Part shown: one piece after another, positions 34,540 through 45,153 of the stretch | Numbering within the stretch: the first letter of the stretch is position 1 | Layout of the letters: every line of letters begins with the position of its first letter | DNA from: Perognathus longimembris pacificus | Taxonomy: Eukaryota > Chordata > Mammalia > Rodentia > Heteromyidae | Length of the DNA: 64,000 bases | Assembly: GCF_023159225.1 (NCBI RefSeq) | Contig: NC_063173.1 | Location: 8,842,852 to 8,906,851, forward strand | Direction of reading: 5' to 3' | Position numbers and translations under genes: made by a program | The notes under the pieces: model-generated | What the model saw: the letters and a program-made list of their open reading frames with translations, nothing else | Told to the model about the DNA's origin: nothing | The model's database searches: none

Positions 34540-34548
<9 letters not shown>
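34342..34548 (+). mobile_element. ID + ID-tail composite SINE (best copy)
   Basis: First unit is a standard ID element: 'ggggctggggatgtagccta' to 'aggttcgattccccagcacc'. Second unit is 'gaggcgctgtggctcaagtg' to 'cctgagtccaaggcccacga', then an A tail. Low divergence suggests a young insertion. Confidence 0.92.

Positions 34549-34576
<28 letters not shown>
34549..34576. repeat. (AT)n microsatellite
   Basis: About 27 bp of AT directly after the SINE's A tail. Confidence 0.9.
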
Positions 34577-34578
<2 letters not shown>

Positions 34579-34884
34579 CCTGTGCAAAGCATCCTGCTTG
34601 CCCGTGGTGGACTAAGGGGCAGTGACTCGATTCAGGAGCCGCTGGTCCCTGCTGTGGCATCTTGATCTCGCATGCACATCCTGGCTTGATCTGGGCCTCA
34701 TCTAAGGCTGAAGGTCTGTTGGTGCTTGATTTGCCAAGAAAGCTTAAGGGTCAGAGTGAAAAAAACACAAGCAAGCAACAGGATAGGTCAACCTTGTATT
34801 ATTATGCTCTTGAACAAAATATCTCTCAAAGGATGCACCTATCTACATTCTGAGCTGAGTAATGTCAGTCAACTCAAAAGTTGA
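34577..34884. other. unassigned sequence
   Basis: Nothing recognised. Confidence 0.45.
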
Positions 34885-34980
34885 GCCTGGTAAAGTAGTG
34901 TATGCACATTTGGAATACCAGCACTTGGGAGACAGCTGCAGGAGAATTGTGGACTTGAGGCCAGCCTGGGCTACATAGGG
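34885..34980 (+). mobile_element. B1-like SINE
   Basis: 'gagcctggtaaagtagtgta', 'aataccagcacttgggagac', 'ttgaggccagcctgggctac' follow the rodent B1 consensus order. It ends at the G-rich start of the GGA array. Confidence 0.8.
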
Positions 34981-35313
34981 CGGGGGGAGGAGGGGGGAGG
35001 AGGAGGAGGAGGAGGAGGAGGAGGAGGAGGAGGAGGAGGAGGAGGAGGAGGAGGAGGAGGAGGAGGAGGAGGAGGAGGAGGAGGAGGAGGAGGAGGAGGA
35101 GGAGGAGGAGGAGGAGGAGGAGGAGGAGGAGGAGGAGGAGGAGGAGGAGGAGGAGGAGGAGGAGGAGGAGGAGGAGGAGGAGGAGGAGGAGGAGGAGGAG
35201 GAGGAGGAGGAGGAGGAGGAGGAGGAGGAGGAGGAGGAGGTGGAGGAGGAGGAGGAGGAGGAGGAGGAGGAGGAGGAGGAGGAGGAGGAGGAGGAGGAGG
35301 AGGAGGAGGAGGA
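34981..35313. repeat. long (GGA)n array
   Basis: After a G-rich lead-in, an almost perfect run of about 106 GGA units with one visible interruption, a T at 35241. Polypurine on the + strand. The very long Glu, Gly, Pro and Leu homopolymer frames across it are artefacts. Confidence 0.98.
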
Positions 35314-35998
35314 CAGACATGATAGGAACGCAATGATACTAAGCTCTTTATCTTGCTTTCTTCATCACCAGATAGCGTTAAGAGTCAGTCTTTTCAGCAA
35401 GAGCAGCTTTAACATTTCAGGTGAAAGACAAATACCGCAGTGACTTGGGATGAACAAAAGATGTGGTGGGCTTGAGGGAGGAAAGCCGGCTGGAGTGAGC
35501 AGAGGCCATCTCCCATTCTGGGATGGGACAGTCAATCTTCAAGAATGCAAAGATGCCCCAGCGGAGCAGTGGGCGTGGCTAACATTCCGTGGACTGTCAG
35601 TGCTTGAGGAACAGACTCATTTACATCTTGCCTTTCCAGAAGTGAGCTTTCATGTACAATTCATCCATTTGTCTTGGTTTTCTTCTCCAATGGTTTAGAC
35701 ACTGTAAGTTTATATCTGCTTTTATGTCTATCTTTATATTAACGGAGTACTGACTTTCAAAGGAAATGTCAGCCAAGACTAGGGAGATCTAAGGAAAATG
35801 TGCCCTGAAGATAGTAGGTAATACCAGGTCCCTGGAAAAAACACCGTAATAAAGTGTTTGGGACATTTCTAAGTAAAAGCTATTGCTAAAGCAAATACAT
35901 CAGGCATGTCATTAACACCCTGGTGTGCAACCATTGGGTGCTAGGCTCTTCTCTTTGCAAGAACAGGGTTTGACAGGAAAACTGAAAGCCAGGCTCTT

Positions 35999-35999
<1 letters not shown>
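35314..35999. other. unassigned sequence upstream of the CpG island
   Basis: No gene or repeat recognised. A short frame at 35450-35698 has no domain. Confidence 0.45.
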
Positions 36000-36033
<34 letters not shown>

Positions 36034-36045
36034 ATACACACACAT
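36000..36045. repeat. (CA)n microsatellite
   Basis: About 45 bp of CA with one TCATA break. Confidence 0.95.
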
Positions 36046-36815
36046 CATCACCACCACCTCGGGTGGAAATCTCGCCTGACTATTCAACACCTGTGTGATT
36101 CTGAGCAGGATGAAACCTCTCCACACCCCCAGCCCTTACCATGAGTTGGGGGCCCAGGTGTCCCGCGCCCTGTCTAGCTGGCCGCTGGCTCCTCACCGAT
36201 GCCAGTCTGCGTTCCCTCTATTCCTCCAGGGCGCTGGGGGAGAACAGCAAAGCTCTGGCACTGGATCCGCCAAGGGCACGGTCAGCACCAGCCAGCTTGA
36301 AGGCGCAGACCGCCGAGGCTCAGCCATCCGGAGGAGCCCCGCCAGCCAGCGGGGTGCCCCGGCTCCCCCAACCAAGGCCAAATCCAGGGCCTCCCCGGCC
36401 CCCACCGCAGTCGGCTGGTGCGGTGTCGCCCACGGAGCGCCGGGTTTCACCGCGTGGGGACGGTGGAGCTGGCCGGAGGCAGCCCGGCGCGCCCGAGCGT
36501 CCCGCGCGTCCCGCGCGCAGGTGCCCGGAGGCTCCGGGAGCGGCGGGCACGCAGCCTCGCGCGCCGGGCGGCGGGGAGCGGCCCGGAGGAGCGCTGTGTG
36601 CCGGCGCGGTGGACGCAGACTCCGGGCAGGACGGCCCCGCGTGGGTGCGGGGGCCCCGGCCCGGGCGGGTGCCCTCGAGCCCGGAGAGGGCTGCGATCCG
36701 CCGCCCGGGGCCCCCTGTGGGGGTGGGAGGGGGGGCCCGCTGGGCCGCAGGCCCTCGGGGCGGCTGGAGGCGGGCGGCGAGGGGAGGGGCGCGGGCTGCG
36801 GGCGGCGGCTGGGCC

Positions 36816-36835
36816 GGGGCGGGAGGCGGGGCGGG
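36816..36835 (+). promoter_or_regulatory. two GC boxes
   Basis: GGGGCGGG at 36816-36823 and again at 36828-36835, about 60-80 bp before the predicted first exon. These fit SP1/KLF binding sites. Confidence 0.6.
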
Positions 36836-36889
36836 CGGGCCCGGGAGGCGCGGGCGGCGAGCGAGCGCGCGGCACTCGGAGGCGCGGCG

Positions 36890-36980
36890 GGGCCGGCATG
36901 GGAGCCGCGCGCGCCCTCCCCGCGCCCACACCTGTCTGAGCGGCGCTGCGAGCCGCGGCCCGGCGGGCTGCTCGGCGCGG
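36890..36980 (+). other. PRSS23 exon 1 (predicted, non-coding)
   Basis: The 3' end is set by the donor GTGAGT at 36981, a strong consensus. The 5' end is a guess, placed downstream of the GC boxes. In known mammalian PRSS23 genes the first exon is non-coding and the protein lies in one later exon. The spacing and strand here fit that. Other start sites or exons cannot be excluded. Confidence 0.6.
36898..36939 (+). other. short upstream ORF in exon 1 (13 codons)
   Basis: An ATG with G at +4 (ggcATGG) opens a 13-residue frame closed by TGA at 36937-36939, all before the donor site. If transcription starts upstream of 36898 the mRNA would carry this uORF ahead of the PRSS23 start. Its use is inferred only. 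Confidence 0.4.
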
Positions 36981-37857
36981 GTGAGTGCGGGGCGCGGGGC
37001 GCCGGGAGGCTGGAGAGCGGGGACAAAGGGCCGGCCGGGGCGGCGCGAGCCGGGGGAGCTGCGGGGGGGGGGGGGGCAGCTGCCGTCCGAGGTCCGGGGC
37101 TGGGATCGGAGCCCGCAGGAGCTCCGGGGAGAGCCGGGTGGGCTAGCGGTCCCGCAGCCGGGCACGGGGAGGAGCACCCCCCACTGCCCCCATTCCCCAC
37201 GCGCGCCCCGCCACTGCCACTCAGGTGCCCTGCGTTCACTCCTCCGGACGGTCCCATCACGTTCTGCACATTAATGTTTAACCTGGACACGTGATTGGGA
37301 ACACACCTTAACCAGCCAGGGGAAGGGCGGCCGCGCCGGGCCGGGGCTGGGAGCGGAAAGCTCTGTCCGAACCACCTGCACGCTGGTGGGAGGAAGACAC
37401 GGCCCCAACTTCCCCACTCACGTTCACGGTGAAGGCATAGACTGTTCAAGAGCTTTCCAAAGGAGAGGGGGGAGACCTGCTTAGATCAAGCAACGGCCAC
37501 CCTTCCCCTCCAGGAAAAGAAAAAAAAAAAAGTTTGTTTTCAAACATCTCATGAGAAAGCAGCTGATAAAAACTCCTGTTTCTTTTATTACCCACTGGGG
37601 CAACACCCAGAGGAATTCCGAGACCGCCAGTGGTTGATGGAGAGCCCTGGGCTGGTCAGTGGGGCCGGCTTGCTTCTGCAAGGGAACTTGCGGGGGGGGG
37701 GGGGTGTCTCTGTGTGGACATTGGGACAGGTAGCCCCCCCTGCCAGAATTGTCCTCCCGTGGCTCCGTGGGAAGAGTTGAGTCAACTGTGGCCCTAGCCC
37801 CTAGAGCAAATTAGTATTGGGATATTTCTTGCACATTATGTAAAAATCCCACTTGTA

Positions 37858-38075
37858 CGCCAGGCATTGGTCGCCTACACCTGTAATTCTGAGGACTGAG
37901 GTTCAAAGCCAGCCCGTGCTGGAAAGTATATGAGACTTATCTCCAACTAACCAGCAAAAAGCTGGAAGTGGAGCTGTGACTGAAGTGGTAGATTACCAGC
38001 CTTGAGTAGAAAGAAGAAACTAAGGTACAGTATCCAGACCATGAGTTCAAGCCTAATACCTCCACCCCCAAGAAA
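37858..38075 (+). mobile_element. B1-like/ID composite SINE
   Basis: 'gccaggcattggtcgcctac', 'ctccaactaaccagcaaaaa', 'gctgtgactgaagtggtaga'. Part of the head after 'gtaattct' is missing. Confidence 0.85.
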
Positions 38076-39290
38076 ACCTACCCCTACCGGTACATGACAG
38101 CATTTAAAACAAGTCATACTTATCTTTTAAGACATCTTAATCGTAGAATGCAAGGGAAAGAAGAAACATAAAATGTCACAGAAGCCACTGTATTTGCTGC
38201 AAGTATTTGATCCTATACACACATCAGCATATGAACAAATCTTGTACATTTTTTTTAATTTCCTAAAGACCGATAGGAACTTGCCATGCTCTCCTGTGCC
38301 TGAAATGGGAAGGAAGCATTTTTCCAAACTAACTCATTTTCCCAAACTAACTGGCTCCTGCAGGTGGATGGTAAATGTGGGTGAGTTTTCCTGCCCATAG
38401 GGTTAAGTGCCAAAGTGCCCATTAGAGTGTCTGAGAACATTGTTGGCCCTGGTGTGCCCCATTTACGTCTCAGGTTCTCCACACATCTCTCTCATAGTTC
38501 CTTTAGGATCTTGATTCATGTGTAACTCTTTATTATGTGTAATTCTTTCGGACTCCAGGGAATGTGTTTCCCATAGTCTCACCATTGACAGTTTTATGCA
38601 CTCTGTTCTTTTTCTGCTGCCAGGTTTGTCTCAGGACCATAGGGCTAAAACCCAGTAGAGTGAAAATTAAACTTGGAGCATGAGATTGTATTTAGAGTTG
38701 CTGGACTTGTAAGTGCCCTCCAGGTTCTTGTACAAAACTGTCATTCCTAAATTGTGATGTGGTTGGGTCTGTTTTGCCTGATCAGGTTCTGTGACTCAGG
38801 AAAAATGAATGTCAATTTGGGCTGAAGACGATTTAGGCATTTGCTTTAGGAATTAGCATGGTTTCACTGCTCAGAATCCTTAGCTTCAGATGTCACTAGC
38901 AGATCATAATCCTTCCAAGTGGTATCCCAAACTAGCATCTTCTTGCACTGTCTTGTGGTTCCTTTCTGTTGTCACTGTTTATAGTGGTCACAGGAATTCA
39001 TAGTCTGTGCAATAGAGAATGGATGTCCAAAGGATTGGGTTTTTCCTCCCAGTACTTGTTTGCTGGAGGAGTTAAATCGTTCTCAATCACTGGCCCTCTT
39101 GAGGAGACTGGTGTTGTTGCAGCTTTGAAGATTTCAGTGTAGAACAAGAGATGGCAGTCTCCCTCAGGCCCAGTTTCCAAAGAGATTACTGTGATTTGCA
39201 CATCAGATCATGGGTAAAGTCCCTTTGCTATAAGATCATTTGAAGGCTGAGGAAATGGGAGTGAGCTCATAAAGTATAAATCTATTGAGA
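38076..39290. other. unassigned intronic sequence
   Basis: About 1.2 kb with no repeat I can name and no supported gene. Short frames on both strands near 38127-38482 overlap. Confidence 0.5.
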
Positions 39291-39296
39291 CACGGG

Positions 39297-39381
39297 CCAA
39301 TGAGATACAACTCACTTTGCCCGGTAGAGCATAAAACGGGTAAACCCCTTGTGAGTCAGACACCCAGAATTAGAAAATAAA
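39297..39381 (+). promoter_or_regulatory. LTR-like promoter/polyadenylation cluster (tentative)
   Basis: CCAAT (39297-39301), an ATAAAA element (39331-39336) and AATAAA (39376-39381) lie in the order and spacing of a small retroviral LTR U3/R. No LTR ends were found. Confidence 0.25.
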
Positions 39382-39588
39382 TACACTTTTCTATTACTAA
39401 GCATGAGAAAAAAAATATTTGCCTACTTCTTTTTTCCATTCTGATTTACCATTTGGGTTAAGTGTTGCATGAAAACACTGTTGGAAACCTTTAAAACTTA
39501 GGGATACAAGGAATCTTTATCTTGTAAAGGCTTATAGACCTAAATTGTCTTCATCCAGCATTAGATAGAATTAGGATACATCCTGGAG

Positions 39589-39862
39589 TTCTTTTTTTTT
39601 TTTTTTTGGCTAGTACTGGGGTTCAAACTCAAGGCCCTAGACTTGCTAGGCTTGCTTGCTTAGCTGGTGCTCTATACTTAAATCTACATCCCAGCCCAGC
39701 TTTATGTTGGTTATTATGGAAACAGTTTCACAGACTTTCTGCCTGGCTTTTTGCAACTTTTTGCTGGTTGTTTTGAAGTTGGAATCTCACAGACTTTTTT
39801 GTCCGGTCTGGCTTTGAACCATGATCCTTCAGATCTCAGGTGTGAGCTGCCAGCTCCTGGCA
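39589..39862 (-). mobile_element. B1-like/ID composite SINE, internally duplicated
   Basis: Poly-T start, 'ctagtactggggttcaaact', then two copies of the middle block: 'tttatgttggttattatgga' with 'ttcacagactttctgcc', and 'ttttgctggttgttttgaag' with 'cacagacttttttgtcc'. Confidence 0.75.
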
Positions 39863-39895
39863 ACCTAACTTTCTAAGATGGGAGGTTTTGAGCCA

Positions 39896-40090
39896 GTTCA
39901 CAGGCGGCTCACGCCTGTAATCCTAGCCACTCAGGAGGCTGAGATCTGAGGATCATGGTTCAAAGCCAGCCCAAGCAGACAAATCTGAGACTATTACCTC
40001 TAATTATCCAGCAAAGTACCAGAAGTGGAGGTGTAACTCAAGTGGTAGAGTACCTAGAGCAAAAAAGCTCAGACCCTGAGTTCTGTGTGG
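39896..40090 (+). mobile_element. B1-like/ID composite SINE
   Basis: 'cacaggcggctcacgcctgt', 'ctcaggaggctgagatctga', 'gtaactcaagtggtagagta'. Good match. Confidence 0.9.
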
Positions 40091-40131
40091 CACGTGTGTG
40101 TGTGCACGCACACACACACATACACACGAGA
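40091..40131. repeat. GT/CA mixed microsatellite
   Basis: GTGTGTGTGTGCACGCACACACACAC, partly self-complementary, on the SINE tail. Confidence 0.9.
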
Positions 40132-41198
40132 TTTTTCTAGACAATTAATACAAGGATAAGGTGACCTATTTGTAAATATGACAGAGATATTAAAGTTATT
40201 CAACTCATGTGTTATCTTTCCGTGTGTGAGATTGGTAATGTCTTTAATACATCTACTTTCATTCTGAAGTGTCCAGTTTAAATGTGTATAACACAGGCTA
40301 CCCTAGGGTGCAGAAAACTAGAAACAATAATTGTTTCTGAGTGAATTCTATTATCAAATCAGTTGAAAAATTAATGCAAAGCCCACCTAACGTTAAAGTC
40401 TCACAGTCATTCTTGGTATGTTATTGATGTGAATGAAGTATAAATTCCTCCAAGAAGACCCTTCTTGGATAGTAGGGTGTTTCACCTCTCTCCTTCCTAT
40501 ATGATCTCTCCTGTGTTTCACCTCTCTCCTTCCTATATGGTCTCTCTGATCGCATTCACACCCAGCCATTCCACCACTCATCCTATTCCCTTAGCTGCCC
40601 TCTGCTGGAATCTTTTATGGTGGGTTCTTTTGTTTGTTTTTGTTTTCCAAATTGGTATAGAAGTCTTATCTCCCAATTAGGGGATTTTTTCTTGTCCTTT
40701 GGCCCTACACTAACAGCCTCCATCATTCCCACAGCAAACTCTTTAGCAATAAACATCAAGGCAGACACTATAAGCAATCTAGCCCTAACCCAGACTTTTT
40801 TGATCTGATAAAATTTGAGAATCCTTGACTTGGGAAGACCAGTCAAAGAGATAATGTAGTTTAGGTTGCCATTCAGAGAATTCCAAATCCGCCTCTGATC
40901 AAGGGGGGTGAACAACTAAGAAAGCCTGGAACTTGAGTAGAGATCCAGTTCACATGCTGAAGCTGAGAACACACAACGTGAGCTGTTCATTTTCGACCAG
41001 CTCTTTGAAACCCTAATCAATTTGGAATAATTTGGCGTGCACTACTTTCTAAAAGTAATGTGCATTCATTTCTACATGTGAATTTAAATCTTTTAGCATG
41101 CAATTTTATAACTTTCAGAGACATAGAGAAACTTTAAGCAAGACAAAATGCTGTCAGACAAGGTTTTATCACATAAATCAATAGGGAACTTAGTGCTT
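40132..41198. other. unassigned intronic sequence
   Basis: Contains the 36-bp tandem duplication. Open frames lie on both strands at 40583-40915 (110 codons on -, about 63 on +). The + frame is hydrophobic and reminded me of organellar protein style, but I could not match it to any gene. Confidence 0.4.
40477..40548. repeat. 36-bp tandem duplication
   Basis: Two units, 40477-40512 and 40513-40548, both beginning 'gtgtttcacctctctccttc', with three differences in the last third. Confidence 0.9.
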
Positions 41199-41425
41199 CT
41201 GCTGGCTGCTGGTGGCTCATGCCTATAATTCTAGCTGCTCAGGACACTGAGCTCTGAAAAGTGAGGTTCAAAGCCAGCCCTAGCAGGCAAGTCCATGAGA
41301 TCCTCACCTCCAGTTAACTACATAAAAGCTAGAAATGGAACTGTGACTCAAGTGATAAAATGCCAAGCTTGAGTGGAAAAGCAAAGGGCAGTATCTAGGC
41401 CCTGAATTCAAGCCGCACTAACCAC
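41199..41425 (+). mobile_element. B1-like/ID composite SINE
   Basis: 'ggctgctggtggctcatgcc', 'ctccagttaactacataaaa', 'gccctgaattcaagccgcac'. Confidence 0.88.
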
Positions 41426-41459
41426 ACACACATACACACACGCACACGCACACACACAG
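41426..41459. repeat. (CA)n microsatellite
   Basis: Short CA tail with TA and CG breaks. Confidence 0.9.
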
Positions 41460-42059
41460 CTGGGCCTAACAAGTTCAAACTTTATCTTGCCCTGTTGGTT
41501 TATCAATTTCTTTTGTCCTAGATGGCTGACTCCTTCCTCACGCTTGGCTAAGTAAGCAGTTTAAGTTGAAAGGACTCTGAATTAATAAGAGTCTATCATA
41601 CACTAGGCTCTGTAGAATTTTCCACTCGCATTCTGTGATTTGTAAGTGATCGCAAAAGTTCTTGGCACGTAATCATCTACCGTTTTGCCAAAGGCTCCTC
41701 TGTACTGAGTGGCTGGAGTAAGAAGGTTGGGTGGTCCGGTTGACAAGTGTTTGCATCCCATCCCTCCGTACCCTGTACCTTGCATGAACTGGTTTCTAAA
41801 AACATTGTGTCTTTTTCATAGACTAAGAAAAAAAGTGGGCACACGTGAATTGGGGCATACTCCACCACCTTTGAAAGAATTTACATAAGCAAGGATTCAA
41901 GCATTTGGAAAACCTGAGAGGATTAATTCATTAAGACAAGGTTCCTAGATGGAATCTTTAAAGTGTGTTTGTACTCACTTCAGACTTTTTCCTGCGATTT
42001 TCTATCCTGACACCCTTATCAACTGGACCATTTCAGTTTGGGGGAGGAAAAAGATAAAG
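41460..42059. other. unassigned intronic sequence
   Basis: Nothing recognised. Confidence 0.45.
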
Positions 42060-42224
42060 CCAAACCAACTACTCTGGAGACTGAGGTCCAAGGGTGGCCA
42101 TCGCCAGCTTGGACAGAAAAGTCAGTGAGACACTTAAAAAGCTGGACATGGCGCTGTGGTTTCAAATTGCCAGCCTTGAGCAAAAAAGCCAGGTGAGACC
42201 ATGAGACCATGAGTTCAAGCCCTA
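42060..42224 (+). mobile_element. B1-like/ID composite SINE, partial
   Basis: Head lost. 'ctactctggagactgaggtc', 'ggacagaaaagtcagtgaga' and 'gagttcaagccctagcagag' remain, and the 'aattaacc' middle is deleted. Confidence 0.8.
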
Positions 42225-42290
42225 GCAGAGAGAGAAAGAGACAGAGACAGAGAGAGACAGACACACACACAGAGACACACACAGAGAGAA
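42225..42290. repeat. (GA)n/(CA)n mixed tract
   Basis: GAGAGA, GACAGA and CACACA stretches form the SINE tail. Confidence 0.9.
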
Positions 42291-43040
42291 AGCCAAATAA
42301 AACTATAATAATTTTGATACAATTGGTTGCTCAAACTCCTATTCTTAGAACCTAATCAGTGTACAGATTTCAGATTTGGGATTCAAAGATCTGTATTCTA
42401 GATGATAACACCAGCCCATCATTTCTTCCTGCATATTGAAAATATTACACACCACTTACAATAAATACATAACCTAGTATCTCATCTCCTATCTTTTCTC
42501 CCAAGAATCATATTTTAAAAGCAAGATGCTTTGCAGCTTGGACTTCTGGATTCTGTGCCTCCTTTCCTAAGATAAGCTGAAACAAAACTTGGTACGGCAC
42601 ATCTGCTCAGTGTTAGCAGAATTAACATTCTCCCCATTAGTCAAAGGGGGGGGGGGGAAGAAATGGTGTTCTGAGCCTGAGATACAATATGTAAGAGACA
42701 CCTCATTCCTTTTAGTCCATGTCATACTTGAGAGGCATTCTGGAGTGTTGCAGGGGAGGACATTCCGTCACTTAGGTATCACCGTCCATAAAGAAAATGT
42801 TCAAACTCTGGAAGAGCTCAAGAGCTGGGTCCCCAGCCAGTAGATGGCGGACCCAGGCCCTGATCCAAGCCTCACAGGTCTCCCGCGGGCTATCCCATTG
42901 CCAAGTTTCCATGGCCGGGGAGGATTCTACTGGTCCCACCGTGCCCTCCCTACTCTGCTCAGAACCTTTAGTCTTAGCAAAACCAACAAGCGCAAGCATT
43001 TGTGTACATGTATCCATGCACTTTAAAGACTTAAATAATT
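42291..43040. other. unassigned intronic sequence
   Basis: No gene. A G run lies at about 42645-42658. Frames at 42589-43042 overlap in three registers. Confidence 0.45.
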
Positions 43041-43278
43041 AGCCAGGCACTGGTGGCTCATGCCTGTAATTATAGCTACACAAGAGGCTAAAATCTGAGG
43101 CTTGAACTTCTATACCAGCCCAGGCAGGAACGTCCATAGACTCTTATCTCCAGTGAACCAGCAAATAGCCAGAAGTGGAGCTGTGGCTCACATGGTAGAG
43201 TTACATACTTGTGCTGAAATAAAGCTAAAGGACAGTGTCTGGCCCCTGAGTTCAAGCCCTAGTACCTGCACAAAAGGA
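43041..43278 (+). mobile_element. B1-like/ID composite SINE
   Basis: 'gccaggcactggtggctcat' is a near-consensus head, then 'ctccagtgaaccagcaaata' and 'ccctgagttcaagccctagt', followed by a GGAAA-rich tail. Confidence 0.92.
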
Positions 43279-43386
43279 GGAAAGGAAGGGAAGGGAGGAA
43301 ATTAAAGGTATTTCTTCTCCAGAAATAAGCTAGGGACTCTTACTTAGATCTAGAGAAGTTGACTGTCAAGGAATTAATAAATTCCT

Positions 43387-43387
<1 letters not shown>

Positions 43388-43432
<45 letters not shown>

Positions 43433-43449
43433 GTGTGTGTGTGTGTGTC
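43388..43449. repeat. (GT)n microsatellite
   Basis: About 60 bp of GT with one TTG break. Confidence 0.95.
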
Positions 43450-43673
43450 AGTCCGGGGGGCTTGGACACTGTCCCTGAGCTGTTTTATTTTTTTTTTTTA
43501 ATCAAGGCTAACTCTCTATCACTTAAGCTACAGCTTCACTTCTAGATTTTGGGTGGCTAATTGGAGACAAGAATCTCATGGACTTTCCTGGGCTGGCTTT
43601 GAACCTCAATCCTGAGATTTTAGCCTCATGTATGGCTAGGATTATGGGCATGAGCCACCATTGGCCGGCAGGA
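43450..43673 (-). mobile_element. B1-like/ID composite SINE
   Basis: 'cttggacactgtccctgagc', a T run, 'ggctaattggagacaagaat', 'attatgggcatgagccacca'. The start of its tail sequence is shortened. Confidence 0.88.
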
Positions 43674-44989
43674 ATTGCCTTTTTCTGGACCTCACTCCTG
43701 TCTTTCTCCTCCCTATTTTCCTTGACAGAAGTGGAATTCAAGAGGCAGAATAGAGCAGAATGATTCTCAAGTGAGTGAAACACACTTATTTTAGAAATCC
43801 ACCATGTGGATGTTTTGAATGAAGATTAGCGCTTAGGACTGGACCAGCTCAGATCGGTGGGAGGTTCCTGTTAAAGACATAAGCAAGCACGGGGTACCCA
43901 GAAGCTTCGTGCCTCTGACAGGAAGATAATAAAAAGAACCGAATCCCCCCCTCTTGAGCGTACCCCCTTCCTGTGCTGGGGTGCACGGCTGTGCGGCTCA
44001 TGCTGTCTGTGGATTCAGCTGAACCCAGCAGGCTCCCAGCCGGGCAGAGCTCACAGAAGCTCCAACGGTGATGAGTACTTTGAGCCTTCTGCACTGCTGT
44101 TGTTCTTGTGGGGGGTGATTGAAGGCAAACTCCTGTATTTGGTACACAGAGCCCATCATCACCGGACCCCAGCCCACGCCCCCCCCCCCCGCCTCTGCCC
44201 CACACTTGATGCACACGGTGGAATCGCGAGTGACTTGCCCAGACACGCATTTCCCTGCACTCACACACCCCTGGCTCCCTCCGTGTCACCTTCTGTCTCT
44301 CTTACCTTACGCAACTTCCATGCAACTTCACACATCCCTTCCCTCAGAGCCCCTCCTTGGTTCTTCTTCCCACATCGGATTTTACCCCTTTGTCTGAGCT
44401 CCCACCTCACTCCTGTAAAGTCACCACGAATCAGTCCACCTCCTGATTATTCATCCAGCATAGGCCCCACGTTAAGGCAACACATTACCTGAGAACACAG
44501 GTGACCACCTGAACAAAACAGCATTATTCTTTATAAATTCGTAACTCATGAATAGTATCTTACTGTCGTACCTGTTGCACTATGATAGCTTTCATTCTTG
44601 GACAAAGATCTTGTTAGTGTTCCACGTAATCCAAACACATGAGTATATTAATAAAATTAAAATGTCAAAATCCAAACACAAGTGGAATGTTTTTGATGGC
44701 TAGAGGCCTGCTTTCTCTGGGACTAAAGCGATGATGGGCAATACCTGTCTAAAGTGAAAGCAAGGAGCTCCCAAATGCACCCCTCGTGTGCACAGTAGGA
44801 GTCTCGGCCCCTGTGGGACTGTCCCCGCGAATGCCTTGGTCACCCCGTCAGACAGGTGATTCAGAATGACTTTATCAATGACAAGTCACCCTAAAAATCT
44901 TCCAAACGCCTATGCTACTGAACATGAGAGAGACAAGGGAAAGCGAGGCAAGAGGGACAGGGGGACACGGCTTAGAATCAAGCGAAAGC
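43674..44989. other. unassigned intronic sequence before exon 2
   Basis: No gene supported. GC rises from about 44930 towards the coding exon. A C run lies at about 44180-44190. Frames at 43849-44492 overlap on both strands with no domain. Confidence 0.45.
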
Positions 44990-45153
44990 AAGCCCAGATC
45001 ACACGGCAAGCGGGGGCTGCAGGTGGCTGAGACGTTTCGGGAGGATGTCCGTGGGGGCCGCGGCTTCTGGGGGGCTCCTCCCCCCGCATCCCCGACGGCC
45101 ACGCCGCCGGCCTGGCCCAGCTCTCCTGACCCGCTTGCTTCTGTTTCTACAGA

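Larger units (their letters stand above)
36200..37350. promoter_or_regulatory. CpG island, PRSS23 promoter region
   Basis: Dense CpG and very high GC start at about 36200, peak at 36480-37000 and fall off after about 37350, in contrast with AT-rich flanks. No TATA box is seen near the predicted start, as expected of a CpG-island promoter. Three frames of 285-418 codons cross it on both strands. They exist because GC-rich DNA has few stop codons, and none shows a domain. Confidence 0.9.
36981..45152 (+). other. PRSS23 intron 1
   Basis: 8172 bp from the GTGAGT donor to a pyrimidine-rich acceptor ('cttgcttctgtttctacag'). It contains SINEs, microsatellites and the tandem repeats listed separately. 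No internal coding exon is supported. G runs lie at about 37064-37075 and 37692-37704. Confidence 0.65.

Noticed and set aside
34874..35333. Poly-Leu, poly-Pro, poly-Glu frames
   Set aside because: They are translations of the GGA/TCC array.
36095..37449. Long open frames (285-418 codons) on both strands over the CpG island
   Set aside because: They overlap in several registers, consist of Pro/Arg/Gly/Ala runs and have no domain. GC-rich DNA simply lacks stop codons.
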